DNA of 64,000 nucleotides from Antitrichia curtipendula (GCA_951230915.1 OX579642.1:11966001-12030000); one strand, 5' to 3'. Positions 33,923-46,613 are shown, counted from the stretch's first letter. The notes: generated by a model not told the origin, from the letters alone. Program-made: numbers and translations.

Positions 33923-36344
33923 CTATACACTTACGGGAACCTCTTCATGCTCAATTTCCCAGCTCGTCAACTGCCCTTCGATAAAATCATAATGCATACC
34001 ATAAATGTGCAATTTCCCAGCCTTGACACGCTCTTCAATGAAAGGAAAGGTCAACAAATTAGCGAGAGAAACATTCACCACTTCCTGCATTTCACACGAT
34101 GAAAATGTTAAAAGACCTTGAACCTCGCAAATTTCAAGCCAAATGCCAGAGCATTGCTTGAACTACTGCACCTTGTTCTCAGATCTAATTGTGAACTTGG
34201 AGGCCCTCAAGACATGTTAGTCTCAATTTCGTTGCTGATTCTAGGTCTGAAAGTACGCACATAAACTCATTTCAAAAAGGTTCACTCACAACTTTAACAC
34301 AAGAGGATCTGTACAAGACAGATAAGCTCAAAGCGTCTCTATATTGCTCACCAAGGTAGATAATCTCTTGATGAAGAAGGCACCTGTTAGGTAGGTGCTC
34401 TCATTCTAGATACTGACCCGACATCATATGACGATAAGAAAGTAGGTGGAGAGAAGAACCAAAACCTGCTCACAGAACTTGCACTGTTCATCAAACGGCT
34501 TCCCTGCCATCACTGAAAGAGCTTTCTTCTTGGCAGGAAGTCCGATTCGAACCCAGCTTCCTACGAAGTCACTGCAAGATAGACAAAACATGAGAACAGA
34601 ACCAAAATGCGATCTGAAGTGACTACTAAATTGGCCACATACTTTGAAAGCTGCTGTTGTTCAGCCACTGCATAATGAGGATTAAGCTTGTGTAACCAAG
34701 GTTTATTTAAAAACCTATCGTACTACCCTCCAGAGAGTTTCATGACCTTCCATCAACTTGTACTTTCAAGAAAAATCAAGATTAATTCACAATGGACATA
34801 TGATCGGTATTGGACAGTACCGGGTTTAAGGATCGAATCGCAAAGAAGTGGTGGATAAATACCCTGAATAGACATCTCGCGTCATTAGCGCTCTTATACC
34901 TCCACAATTGCTATGTCCCATGACCACAATACGTTCCACCTGCACAAGGAGGAAAGGCTGTGAATCTAAAACTCTTCCAGTACACAAATATGTCGAGGAA
35001 ACAAACAAGAAAACACTAGATTCCTAGTATAAACGACAGATTCCAGGCATGGCATCTTCAAAAAGAGTCGATACATAAATGGACAAGGAGGGAATAAGTG
35101 AAACCACCAGAGTCTCCTGTCCACATACCTGAAGAACAGTTACAGCAAACTCAATAGCAGCGCTTGTACCATGATGCTCACCCTGCACACATTGATTCGA
35201 GTCAAGTCATCAGATGATGGTCCACATGAAGGAACAAAATCCACCAAGAGAAAAGTAGCACCAAATCTTTTCGAAACCAATCTTGTATTTAAACCAGTGT
35301 ACAGGCAGGTTGGAGCATCACTTACGGATCCTCCGCAAGGAGGAACCAAATTCGCAACATTTCGGACTATGAACGCTTCACCAGCCTCCAGACCGTGGAG
35401 CATTGTTGGACACACCCGAGAGTCTGCGCATGTGATCATCATTACCTACATACCAATCATTGCAATTTATACAGCAGCTTATGACAATTTAATAATAACT
35501 TGTCAGCTTTTTGAAAGTGCACATGACTATTCATAAATGCACATAAAGCATAAAATTTTATCAAGAAATATTTGCACAAAAGTTATCATCAAAGATATTC
35601 TGAAAGGGGGTGGATGGCCGTCTAACCCATCCAGCTTCAATTACCATATTAGAAGCACAACGAATGTGATATTGAAAGTCGCATAGATAAGTGGAACTGG
35701 ATAACAAGGCAGAAGAAAATGCACATGGCTTTGTGCACTTTTAATGAAAAGCACAGAACACATCCAATTTCAAAAATATAAACCCATTTCAACGTACCTT
35801 CGGCTCTTGCCCTTCCGCCAGCTTGGCATACAGATCTGGCTTCTGACTGCGCAAAAGGATCATCAAATTAGTACTCCATTACCACTACCTCTAATGGTGG
35901 TATGCACACCTACACGGTAAATTTTAACACAAATGGGATCATAGGAGAGGACACAGGTACACACTTGTATTCCATTTTCTTGAAATTCTTGAATCCCTTC
36001 TTGAGCTTCTCGATGACATCGCCCGTGCTTTCCACTGCCGTATGCTCGTCCACAATTCCATGGTTGCGCAGCACGTAGCCTTCCTTGAGCAAGCCTCCCA
36101 ATCCGCGCAGCAGCGAAGCTCGCGTGGTCACGGACCGAGATGCGCGCTCTCGCCCTCTCTCTGTTTCAGCAACGTGGTGCCATACTAACCTCCAAGATTC
36201 ACTTCTCACAAGCAATGATCCCCTTCTCGACCCAGAACACGACGACGAAGTCGAAGACGACGATGCGTCACCAAGCCCTCCGGATGCGAAATCGCTCTTT
36301 CCCAGCAGCACGCCCCGTGCTCGCTGCAATATCTCCATTGCCAT
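33923..36344 (-). CDS. Beta-carbonic anhydrase (7 exons)
   Basis: Minus-strand exons 35965-36344, 35798-35846, 35326-35445, 35129-35182, 34863-34939, 34466-34571 and 33923-34084 join in phase into about 315 residues. The enzyme interconverts CO2 and bicarbonate with a zinc ion. [10 protein letters not shown] carries the zinc cysteine (about 149) and the Asp151-Arg153 pair, [15 protein letters not shown] is the usual next block, GHSNCGG supplies His210 and Cys213, and [13 protein letters not shown] with the [24 protein letters not shown] block completes the fold. The N-terminal 100 residues, rich in Ser and Arg, look like an organelle targeting sequence. The ATG at 36344 is the first in frame; upstream codons lack one. 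Arabidopsis BCA5/BCA6-like types are nearest by memory. The long plus-strand frames over exon 1 are shadows. Confidence 0.9.
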
Positions 36345-37230
36345 TGAACCCCCCACACGTCTCCGCTCCACAGCAGCAGCTGGGTTTCCATATAACAACA
36401 GAAACCCAAATCCAAAAGTCGGCCTCAGCTCGACCTACTTACTTCCCACGCCACCTCCTCCTTCTGCCAAATTCAAAATCCCGTGCTGCTACTGCTGCAT
36501 CTCCCCACAACCATCCTCCACTGCCGCATTCGCTGCTTCTCTCCCTTGATCAATCACAAGACAGAAATGATCATCGACCGAGTCTCCAAGACAGGGGAGA
36601 CCTGTCTCCCAAAATTAAGGCAGCAGGCCGGCGAAGTCTCCAGGAGAAAAAGCGAATTGGGGACGGACAGGGAAGATGCGTGTGGAATTCAATTCAAGCC
36701 CTGCAGTTCACGAATTATTACGGTAATCGACTCCAAATTGAAGAGCCAGCTCTGAACGCTGTACGTGAAATTAAGTGACGGGTGTGTCTACTATCTGAAG
36801 AATGGGATTACAATAGCTGCTGCGAGAGAAGTGCAGCTAAGCGAAAGAGAAGTGCTTGGTGGGTAAGTTATTTGGTGAATGCGCTGTGCAGGGGATTGGC
36901 GTGTGCAGCTGGGTTGTGAAACTAGGTTGGAGTGATCGTCGTCGTTGTTGCCGAAGATGCCCGGATTTGCACGACCCTGCAGCTGCTGCTGACGAGCCTG
37001 GAAAGAGAACTGAGTAGGCGCTGCGTTGGACGGCCTTGGCGGGACATGTACTTATCGTGAAGATTTGGAGGAGGAGGCGAAGAATGGATCGGTGGGCACC
37101 GGGGCTATACCTGTATTGGGCGGGTATATGCTGCGAGGGTATATGTTGGGCGGGTATAAGGGTAACAAGAACGTGCACTAATTGGGGAGAATATGTGTAT
37201 TTGCAAGGCACACTCATAGTATTTTAGATA
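36345..37230. promoter_or_regulatory. Upstream region of the carbonic anhydrase gene
   Basis: This GC-richer region lies 5' of the minus-strand gene and should hold its promoter and 5' UTR. Near 37115-37165 there is a short imperfect tandem repeat of GGGTATATGCTG/GGGTATATGTTG units. Overlapping open frames on both strands have no family similarity. Confidence 0.35.
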
Positions 37231-38474
37231 AATTCAATATAATGAACTGTAGTTTATACTATTTTCATTAATTGCTATCCCAAATAGTGTGATTGTCATT
37301 CATCCTTCATTCAACCATCGTTCAACTTTCATTCTAATGTTTACAATTTTTATACCAACTTCATCAAACATTCATCCAAACACTTTGAAGGGATCACATA
37401 TTATTCAAACTTTTGGACTATTAGAAAAAATGTGTCCAACTGAAGCCATCTAAAGCAAAGAAATGTCCAAATCAACACAACATACAATCAAATTAACACA
37501 ATTTTTGTTGATTAATGTCTAAATCAAAAACGTTTGGAACAACAAAACTTGTTAATTTGGGGCACTACTAATAATTGAATTATTTTGTGTAGCAATTATT
37601 CACTATCATTGGTAGATGCATTTGAATGTACAATATTTTCATTTTTCTTACCCTTGCCCCTAAAAGTTAATGATTTGCTTCAAATCAAAAAGATATTCCA
37701 AATCATTATTTTTTCAAAACAATATTAAAATTTTCATCTATATTGTATATTTTTTAATAACCAAACATAAGATATATTAAGTTAAATATGGAAATTTTTT
37801 TATAAACTTTGATTACGTGGATTGCAAAATCATTGCATTATTTTGAAATAAGAAAAAAATGTTTATTCTTGCCCTACCTAAACAATGTTAGAAACATAAC
37901 AAATCTACAAATGAGATTTTTGTACTAATTTTTTTTTTTTGCCAGTGAATATTATCATTAGGTTAATTATCTATTTTTCAAATTTTAGATGTAGAAGATG
38001 TATTCTTAAGAATCAAGAGATAGTCCAAATTTCCAAAATTATGAAGATACGTAATAAATTGCTACATAAAATAATAATTTAATAGTGACTTTCAAACAAG
38101 AGTTGTAAAATAAAATTCAAAGATCTTATTTGTATGGTTAGATTTACTATTACACTAAATGATATTTTTCAATAAAATTATAAAAAAAAAAATTATACTA
38201 ATTGTGAGTATTTGTAATTTTTTTAAGACTATTCTTTTAAAGTTTCAAAAGTCAATTTTTAATTATGATGGTTTAAAGATTTTTTTCCACTTGATTATTC
38301 AAGGTTATTTTATGAAGTCATTTTTAAACTAAAGAAAGTAAATTTTGGGAGTGACATACACATGTATATGTGAGAATATTTGCAAATTTCTTTTTTAAAT
38401 ATAATGTATATTGTACAAATGTAAAACCCTAATGTTCTTTGATATTTAAGGACCCAAAACTACCTCAAAATATT
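37231..38474. other. AT-rich spacer, nothing recognised
   Basis: About 1.2 kb of strongly AT-rich sequence with homopolymer runs and no gene. Confidence 0.4.
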
Positions 38475-39308
38475 TGTATCCGAAACAAGGCTTAAATCTT
38501 CATCTATATTTATTTTTTAACAATTCCAGTTGTTAAATCTTTTATTTAACTCGTTCAAGTACAGCCTCCCAAAATTTAATAGTAAACATCCCCACTACTT
38601 GCAAGTTCAATGTACCTAAACTTCAAATGTAGACTTTTTTAGCCCTTTCAAAAGATAAAGTTTTGTCTTTCAAAAAAGAACTAAAAATTAAATGTACATC
38701 CTATAACTTGTGAAATTTCAAGTCAATATGTAGGGAAATGAATTGAGATTACATGAAAAAATTTAATCAAAGAACTTTTCACACTCGTCTTTAAAAAAGC
38801 TATAATTAAAAGTGTTAGATGGTTACTTAATGAAAGAAAAAAATAAACCACTAATAACTTTTATAAGAAACATGAAAATTATTGTCCAATAAATATCATT
38901 TTTTTTTGTGTAGTTTTAAATTTTCAAAATTGAGTTCAAAATTGATCTTATGATTTTATTTCAACCGCCATTGCTTGCAAAATAAAAACCCTTGTAACTT
39001 TCATTTTTAAAATTTGGAATTGAATGGTTCAAAGGTTTCATATAGGTATCAATCTGTACAACCACATAAAATCAAATTTTTTTTAGAATATATTTTTAGC
39101 TACCCCCTTTGACATTGAATTTTTTTTTAAATACTTATAATTTTTGCAATATTCTTCAGAAAGATTGAAATAAAGCTTCTCATGTAGATTAAAATGATGA
39201 GCATCCATCCTAAAAAATTTATGCAAAAACTCAAAAAATTTGAAGTTAATAGATCTACCCAAGTGGTAAAGAAACCTAAATTAGGCTCTATAGTCCTTTA
39301 GGGTTATA
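38475..39308 (+). repeat. Diverged interspersed repeat, copy 2 (partner 27290-28316)
   Basis: The same order of blocks as in 27290-28316, ending in CTTTAGGGTTAT. The copies are old and indel-rich. No coding potential was found. Confidence 0.5.
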
Positions 39309-39469
39309 GATCTATTACAAGAATCTACAAACATGTAGATGGATAAAAAAATGTGGTTATGTTTACTCTTGGATTGAAAAGCCTTAAAGAAAACTTCTCA
39401 AGGCTTCTTGGTCATCTTTGAGAAGCCAACAATTACAGGTAATTTGTAGGTAGCTGAAAGTATAAAAGG

Positions 39470-39660
39470 ATACAAGTATAACTAGGTACCGTATGTGAAG
39501 GTCTGTTTTAGCACCTCAGTGCCAAAATTGAGTTTCCACGTCAGATTCTTAAGTGTCCACGTCACCCCTGGCCATTCACAAGATGACACGTGTCACATTA
39601 AAAAAAAATGACTAGATTTCTTTCGAATCTGCCCTTTGCGTAGGGTATCCCCTAGTTTTG
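39470..39660 (+). repeat. Short interspersed repeat, copy 1 (partner 60290-60480)
   Basis: GTGAAGGTCTGTTTTAGC, GAGTTTCCACGTCAGATTCT and TTCACAAGATGACA each have a near-match in order at 60298-60395 (GTGAAGGTGTGATTTAGC, GAATTTCCATGTCAAATTCT, TTCAAAAGATGACA). Diverged dispersed repeat of unknown class. Confidence 0.5.
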
Positions 39661-40559
39661 ATAGAGATATTACCAAGTATCCCCCATGTATTGAAAAAAT
39701 ACAGTAGTTGCTGTCCCTACTGATCAGAAAACACGGCCATCAGTTGAACATTTTCATTTCCTTGCGCCTTCCTTCCTTCCTTCTCCAGTGCAGACCAGAG
39801 GATCCTTTTTCTTTTTTCTTTTTTCTATCCCAAAGACCTAGAGACGCTAAAGTAACTTTTGTTTTTCCTTCCTTTATTGCAGAGCCGGCTTTCAATTGGT
39901 ATTTGGTAACTAACTGAAGGTTTCGCCCCTTTCATTTGCAGGGGACTGAGCAGAGGGAGATCCCCAGCCATTTCTACAGTACAGTACAGTACCACTGTAG
40001 TGAGGAACCATGATGTCGGCCCTGGGACTCCGAGAGAGGTAACTTAATGGGAAGGTACTTGCCAAGCGTAATAAGTTGAATGAAGGCTCCCCAGCCAAAA
40101 GCTCCCAGGTCAAATCCGTGATCCATCCCACCCCGGCATTTAGTGTTGTCCTCAGTTGATGTGAACACAACTACACAAGGTGGGGTTCCGGGAGGGTACG
40201 GAGTAAAAGTTACAACTTGCCATGGAAGTTAAGTTAGAGTGCATTTTCAATCAGGTAGCCCAGAAAAGAGGAGGGGTGGTTCTGGGAAAGCCAACACGGT
40301 AGTCTGATGATTATCGAACTCAACTTAAGTTACTTCTTACGGTTAGAAAAAATAAATTGGGAGAATTGCATTGCTCGAAACAAGCACCATCCCTAGCACG
40401 CTCACAAAATTAGAAAAGGACCAAGCCAAGCCAAGCCAAGCCCATGCAAGACCAGGGAAACTGGCATGGGTAGAATAACAATGAGGCCCAATCAGTCATA
40501 TGGAGCCCTGGAGCCCTTCAGGGCCTTCAACTGTGAGGCATCTAATGAGCCTAACATAA
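39661..40559. other. Spacer with short microsatellites
   Basis: CAGTA repeats occur near 39976-39990 and a CCAAG repeat near 40420-40440. Open frames at 39708-40170 on both strands look incidental. Confidence 0.4.
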
Positions 40560-40834
40560 CATTTGTGTCCCAATGAGGGAAAGGGTCTCTTTTGCATCCT
40601 TGAAAAGGGGATGCCTACAGTGAACAAAATGGTCTTCTATGGCTCCTCATTGGTCAATCCCAATGCTTGAATTAAAGGAGAAGTTGTTTCCATGTTTTTA
40701 TCAAAGCATACTACCTTCCCAACATGGGGAGGACCATTGCTTGGGTAGACAATGTTGTAAACCTTTTTCATTGAAAAGTGTTGTAGACTTCTTGCAATTG
40801 GTTTTCCATCAGGAAACTCAACATGGTTGCTCAT
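40560..40834 (-). repeat. Decayed formerly coding repeat, copy 2 (partner 22690-22950)
   Basis: The minus strand gives MSNHVEFPDGKPIARSLQH and then PHVGKVVCF, LIQALGLTNEEP, a stop (TAG near 40636) and KTILFTVGIPF. Peptides parallel those at 22690-22950. The upstream part of the coding frame is cut by the assembly gap. Protein not recognised. Confidence 0.5.
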
Positions 40835-40854
40835 AAAGAGCTTGCATGTTTAAC

Positions 40855-41054
40855 NNNNNNNNNNNNNNNNNNNNNNNNNNNNNNNNNNNNNNNNNNNNNN
40901 NNNNNNNNNNNNNNNNNNNNNNNNNNNNNNNNNNNNNNNNNNNNNNNNNNNNNNNNNNNNNNNNNNNNNNNNNNNNNNNNNNNNNNNNNNNNNNNNNNNN
41001 NNNNNNNNNNNNNNNNNNNNNNNNNNNNNNNNNNNNNNNNNNNNNNNNNNNNNN
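40855..41054. other. Assembly gap of exactly 200 N
   Basis: All 200 bases are unknown; the round number suggests a placeholder of undefined true size. It is followed within 14 bases by a T run (41068-41082) and a G run (41083-41093), which may be low-quality sequence. Confidence 1.
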
Positions 41055-42039
41055 TGAATTTCATGGCTTTTTTTTTTTTTTTGGGGGGGGGGGCGCTTGA
41101 ATTGAAGGAGGCTGCTTTTTAGTATGCAAATTTGAGTATGTCAATTTTGTATTTGATGGCTCTATATGGCAAATGAAATGAGCTTTTGGAAACATTGTAT
41201 TAGTAGTGTGCAGGGCTATGATTATAGTTTGACATTTTAAAACACGTTTACCCTTTTTTCTATGTGCATGAAGTTGCCAATATTTTTTTAGGCAATTGGA
41301 CATTATATTGGCTAAAAGAAACTCTAGATTGAAGTGTCACATTCTTCTTTTTCTTACAAACACTATTCTGATTTCAATGACCACCATGCATTGCAAGCTC
41401 TACCATGAATTGAAAAATGCTTGGAATGTTGTAAAATTTTATATGTATATTTTCAACTCTCTTATTTTCATTGAAAAAAAAGGTAAGCACTTCAAAATAT
41501 TCTCACAAATATATGCTCCTTCGAAGTGCATTGCCGCTTGTAATTCCATAGATCCAAATAAAACTTCAAACTTGAATATCTCTTAAACCATGCGGTCAAA
41601 TAATCTGATTTTTTTTGAGGTACTCAATCTCAATGTAAAATTCAAGATTCTATGGTTAAATTCTATCCAATTTCAAGAAAAAAATGAGCAAAAATATTGC
41701 TCAAGTTCTTAGCAGTTTTGTTCCATTTTGAAAGTATACCCCCCTTGGTTCATTAGGGGTAAAGACAAGAGGCTCTCTATTTGTGTCATGTGACTATTTG
41801 TACCACTTTTTTAGTCTTGAGGTTGAGTACAAAATATTTCAATGGGTTTGATGAAACTCTTCCAACCACAAACCATGTGCAACCGCATTGCATTGTGAAC
41901 AAACTTGTTGAACTTTGCCTCACCAACTAGAACTCTACTTATTATTCAAAGTTTATTACTAAAGATGTTTGTATCATTTTTTTTAGCTTTTTTCACAGGC
42001 TAGGACAAGGTAATAATGGGATGCCAACCATCACCATTT
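41055..42039. other. AT-rich spacer, possible eroded TTAA-type element end
   Basis: CATTAGGGGTAAAG near 41749 resembles a decayed right end of the TTAA elements. No left end was found and no gene is present. Confidence 0.35.
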
Positions 42040-42920
42040 AAGCTATAATTTTTTATTTGACACCTTGGATAGTTGAAGGATTGTCCAAAAAATTTGCATG
42101 TACCAAAATAGTATGCAAATTCATAGGAAACAAAATTGCAATTTTTGGACTAATATGCTCTAAAGCCTATAAGTGCTACCAAGCCCCTCTTTGAGTAATT
42201 TTGATTTTATAATGATCCTTCTATTCAATGTTAATGGAGACAATATTACTCTACACAATGTCAAAGTCCTACAATGGTTGTACTATTTGATTGTTGTAAA
42301 ATCAAAATGTACATGATCTTATTGTGGCTACTAAAACACTCCAAAGCAAACATTGTCATATCTCAAAATGCTTATTACTTCATTTATTGCCTCTCCTTTA
42401 TTCAAACATGCACATTAATTCAGCTTTAGATATGTGATAGAACCATTTCCAAAGTGAAGGGATTAGTTATTAGTCAAATGCGGACCTCAACAAAGCTTCT
42501 CACCTTATACCTGAAATTGACCTTATGAGAATGTCAACCTCTAATTTTGAATACCATATATACAAGGAAAATAACTAAGATGGTGAATAATAGAAGGACA
42601 ATAATAAGGTCCAGTTTAAGACCATTTTGGATAATGAAAGCATGTATCCATATACAATTCTATGATGATGGCTATTTTTTTTTTAAAAACAACTTTGGAA
42701 AAATATGACTTCTTGCTTGGAGTTTAATCCCTCAGGTTGGTGCATAGCAAACTTTAAATTTAACTTTTAAAATATCCATTTATGATACTTGATTTAAGCT
42801 ATTAAAAAACAACTTGAGCAATACCTTCTACTTGTTCTCCATTTCAAATTTTAGAAACATCCAAATATTAAGTGAATTATTGTACTTGCAAGCTCTAAGT
42901 GTTAGAATCCAAATTATTTA
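42040..42920 (+). repeat. Dispersed repeat, copy 1 (partner 50290-51100)
   Basis: Strong similarity in order and strand to 50290-51100: AATGGAGACAATATT, TCTCAAAATGCTTATTNCTT, CAAACATGCACATNAATT and TTTAGATATG occur in both with matching spacing. The shared stretch is about 0.8 kb. No reading frame is conserved; type unknown. Confidence 0.65.
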
Positions 42921-43860
42921 ATATTATATTTTTTCATTCAAGTTTTTTTATTTAATTTTAAAAATAAATAAAATACATAACATTGTTTCTCATTTCAACA
43001 CTCGTTTGTAGTAAGAAATCTTAGGTTATTCTAATTTATATATATATATATATATATTAAATTTATTTATTTATTTCTAAAATTATATTCACACATACTA
43101 CTTTGATAAACCACAATAATTGGATTCTTCCACCAATTTTTTTGCAAAAAAATCAACATCTATGATACATTATAAAAAGACTCCTCAATTATAGATAATT
43201 ATAGATAATATATTATGTCAACAATTGAGGAATGTTTTTCTTAAAAGTTAAAAATATCAAAACCTTCATAATCAATTACATAAAAGATTAAATTTAGCTT
43301 CATAACATTTATTGATGTAAAAGTCATTTCTACTTGAGGTTGTTTGTATGTAAATTTTAATATTATTATAAAGAAATTTTCACACTATTCTTCATTGCTA
43401 CTTGTATCCAATTGAGAAATTTAAAATTAATTGGATTATTTTTGTTATTTAAAAAAAAATAGATATAAACTTTATAACAATAATATTATTTGATAAATAT
43501 ATATATGTATATAATAGAAAATACATAATTTCATGTAATAAAAATATAAAATTAAAACCCAATAATAATTTAAAGGCTTGTGTAAAGATTAAAAATGATG
43601 TTTGCCTTTGTAGCAAAGGAACCAATCCTTTGGTGTTTTTGGTTGACCTTGTCAAAATATCTTACTACAATGGTTGGAAATTATAATATTGAATGTTGAT
43701 GATGCAATATACTATAAATTAACTCTAAACCATCCTATGGCTAGCGTAAATTAAGAGTTTGTTCATCATGGGGTTCAAGTCTTAGGGCATCCTTAATGAA
43801 ATCCAAAATAATGCCCACCAAAAATAATTTTATCTTTTCATTACTTTGTAATTTGAACTC
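42921..43860. other. Very AT-rich spacer with a TA microsatellite
   Basis: A TA dinucleotide run lies at about 43038-43058. No gene was recognised. Confidence 0.4.
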
Positions 43861-44172
43861 AAGGTAATGTATTCTTACAACACCCCTATTCTAAAAGCGT
43901 CTTCTAACACAAAGGTATAATTCTTACAATTTTCTTCAGTGCACTAATAGTGTACATTTTAGGAGGTGGTTGCTTTCAGTGACCACATTTGTTTCAACTT
44001 CAAAATTTCATAACTAATTCCATAAAGGCTCAAAAAATATGAAACTATTTTGGTTAAATGCCAATTCCAATTTTCTTCCTTAAAAAAATTTACTGAAAAT
44101 CTTCACAAGGAGTTTAGCTTCCCCCTTAAAGCAATCAATTCTTAAAAAGTTGCTTTAAGAGCATACTACTTT
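43861..44172 (+). mobile_element. AAGGTA-ended MITE, intact copy with empty TTAA site
   Basis: The ends are AAGGTAATGTATTCTTACAA on the left and, read inwards, AAAGTAGTATGCTCTTAAAG on the right. The interior (ACATTT then AGGAGGTGG, CATAACTAATTCCAT, AGGAGTTTAGCTTCCCCC) matches copies at 54508-55648 and 58311-58606 (inverted). At 44142-44145 it has a single TTAA where the 54508 copy is interrupted by TTAA element copy D, making it the pre-insertion reference. Confidence 0.7.
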
Positions 44173-45639
44173 ATCTCAAGGACAAGAATGGATGACACCC
44201 AAACCACATACCTCTATTAGAAAGGAGATTCTAGACTAACTAAGCTTACATCAAGAAATGAGTGACTTTTATGAGCATAACAAATATGTTTTGATGTATC
44301 AACCAGGGTCTTTTTTTTGGCTTTCTGGTGCCAAATTGCACCGTGAAAAATAATATGGCTAAAAAATGCCAATTTTTTTTGGATGAAATCACCAGATTGT
44401 GGATGAAAATCCAATTATACACATGTAATATGTGCTAATTTGATATTTTCTATCTAATATGTGGATGAATGTTTGAAATTTGGAGCACCAGTATAAATTT
44501 TTATATCGCCACTTTGGCACTTCTTTAAAAATTGAAAAAAAAAGCCCTGGTATCAACACTTTTTGGAAGAGGACATACATAACTTGTAAATAAATTAGGG
44601 ACATGATCATATTAGTTCGCTTACATCTTCAGCCCAGTTGTTAATGATGCAACAATTTGATGGGACACCGGATTGGAAGCCTAGGTCTTCATGCATGTTG
44701 GTGCAATTGGCCCAACAGGCCTTGAAACAGTGGTTGCCAAGATAAAAAGTCCATCAACTTACATTTAATAATTTATGGGTGGGCTCCAAAGTCCAGCCCT
44801 TCCTCTCAGTCCTCAGTTCTCCCTCTTGAAGAATGGGCAGCTATAGTACTCGACATTGTGTAGCCCTTTTTTCTGTTTTTTTTTGTTTTTAAGTCTTAAA
44901 TGAAAACAATTTTTTTTTAAATCTATGAGGAGGTGGGGTGGTCACCTGGGATTCCTGAATGGATGAACACAACCGGATTGTCTGTTGCGTGACTGATGCT
45001 CCACTGATTCTGTCGTGAGTGGGTGTTGCGTGATGGGACATGACACGTTTGAAGAAAGTAGTTTGGTGGTCTTTATCTGTTTGGGGGTAAGTGGAAGGTA
45101 GAAACACTCTGAAACACCATTTTCTTGTTCTACAACACCTTCTTAAAAAATGGGCTGAAATGAACACTTCTTGATTCAAAACCAACACAACTGCTTTCTT
45201 AGATGCAACCAATGAGAAGTGAGGAGTGTTTCTGGGGGAAGAAACCAGTGAGAAGTGAGGCATTTTGTGTTTCAAGGATTTTCATTCAAGGTGAGTCTAG
45301 TGTAACATGTAGGCTATCTTTTGTTTCCAACTTTGAGAATTTATAAAATACTATTAGAAAGTTGGAAAATTACAAAATCATTTGGATTGCTTCTTTCTTG
45401 AGTTCACTGATAATCTCATCAAATTCTTTTGGTCACTTGAGCTTTGGGATAGTAGGACCAGCAAAAGTGTTAGTTTTTGGTGTTTCTTCCTTCTGTGGTG
45501 ATTACCATAAGCTTGTCAATTCCTTCAAGGTTTTGGTGCAATAATGCAGATTTTGGTATAAGACTTTTGATTTCTTCATAATACATAGTGTCTGACAAAT
45601 ATAACTTACAACCTACCATTGGAAGGCTATCTTATTATT
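44173..45639. other. Spacer, nothing recognised
   Basis: The 128-residue minus-strand frame at 44889-45275 has no known motif. A segment at 44930-45245 may be another eroded member of the GGGGTGGTCAC MITE family. Confidence 0.35.
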
Positions 45640-46110
45640 GGGGGTGGTCACATCTTCTTCAAGAAGCTAAATTTTATGAAAAATGAGAAGTTGGTGAGAA
45701 AAAAGAGGAGTCAATGGGGAGCTGCTATACATGAAGAAGGTATGACACTCCTCTTGTTGTGTAGAGTTTAGAGAATGAAAATTGGAGAATGAGATACGTG
45801 TGAGGTTTACAGACCCAATCAGAGAGGCTGAAGTTGATTGAGTGAAGGTAGCAACAACAGGGGTGAAAGCTCAGGGTGAAAGCTTGGGGTGAAAGTATGG
45901 CAATAGGGGAGTGAAACTGCGGAGTACAAGATCAAAAATGCTTTGAGAAATTTTTCTTCAAGCCCATTTCTTCACCTTCGGGAAAAAAATAAATAACAGT
46001 CTCAATTGTCTGATGTTGGAAGTTCCGCAAGCCACGGATAACCAACAAGAAAGCGCCAAGTTTACCTTCTCCGAGAATTGAAACCAAGGTAAAGAAGGTT
46101 TGACTACCCC
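45640..46110. mobile_element. MITE related to 33030-33416
   Basis: Left end GGGGGTGGTCACATCTTCTT; right end read inwards GGGGTAGTCAAACCTTCTTT, followed by ACC and TTCTCGGAGAA. These match the ends of the MITE at 33030-33416. A short tandem of GGGTGAAAGCT units lies at about 45862-45895. Exact left boundary is uncertain by a few bases. Confidence 0.55.
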
Positions 46111-46154
46111 TATACTTGATAGAGGCTTAAGTGCTTGATTCAAAGGTTTTAGAG

Positions 46155-46613
46155 TACTACACCAAAGATGATATTTAGTGTTGAGTGACATTTAGTGTTT
46201 TTACCCCCCTACTAGCTACAACACTAAATCTGAACTTGTCCACAATTAGTGTTAGACTTGAATGTGTCGGCTGCAAACTTCAGAGCCTTGTAACTTTTGC
46301 AAAAATTCTTCAAATAAGGAAAATGAGATGTTTTTCGGCATCTACAAAAACTGTAGATGCCGAAAAACATCTCATTTTACTGATTTGAAGAATTTTTGGA
46401 AAAGTTACAAGGCTCTGAAGTTTGCAGCCGCCTAGCCCTAATCGGTCCGATTCTGTCCGTGAACAGTGATATTCCGTCTGATATGACAACTCTGGTTCAC
46501 ATTTAGTGTTTGAATTGACATTTAATGTTACTTACTTTCATAGGGTAATTGGCTTTTAGTGTATGCCTTCGTATTTAGTGTACAAGACACTAAATATCAT
46601 CTTTTGTGTAGTA
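46155..46613. mobile_element. MITE with 26-bp inverted ends carrying a long hairpin
   Basis: TACTACACCAAAGATGATAT followed by TTAGTG (46155-46180) is matched in inverse by 46588-46613 at 25 of 26 positions. The motif ATTTAGTGT is repeated several times inside both ends. The middle is occupied by the 163-base hairpin at 46268-46430. No open frame. The TA at each end could be the target duplication. Confidence 0.8.
46268..46430. repeat. 78-bp near-perfect hairpin inside the MITE
   Basis: The left arm 46268-46345 and the right arm 46353-46430 pair at 75 of 78 positions around a 7-base loop (AAAAACT). The inner 27 bases or so, ATGAGATGTTTTTCGGCATC and flanks, are perfect. A transcript across this would give a long double-stranded RNA typical of Dicer substrates. 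Confidence 0.9.

Noticed and set aside
34546..34560. tRNA T-loop-like GGTTCGAATC (minus strand)
   Set aside because: It is part of carbonic anhydrase exon 6 (coding WVRIG), and no cloverleaf can be formed around it.
36085..36778. Plus-strand frames of 154 and 212 residues
   Set aside because: They lie antisense to exon 1 of the carbonic anhydrase and its leader; the peptides are low-complexity shadows.
40823..41122. Open frames running through the assembly gap
   Set aside because: They consist mainly of unknown residues and homopolymer sequence.
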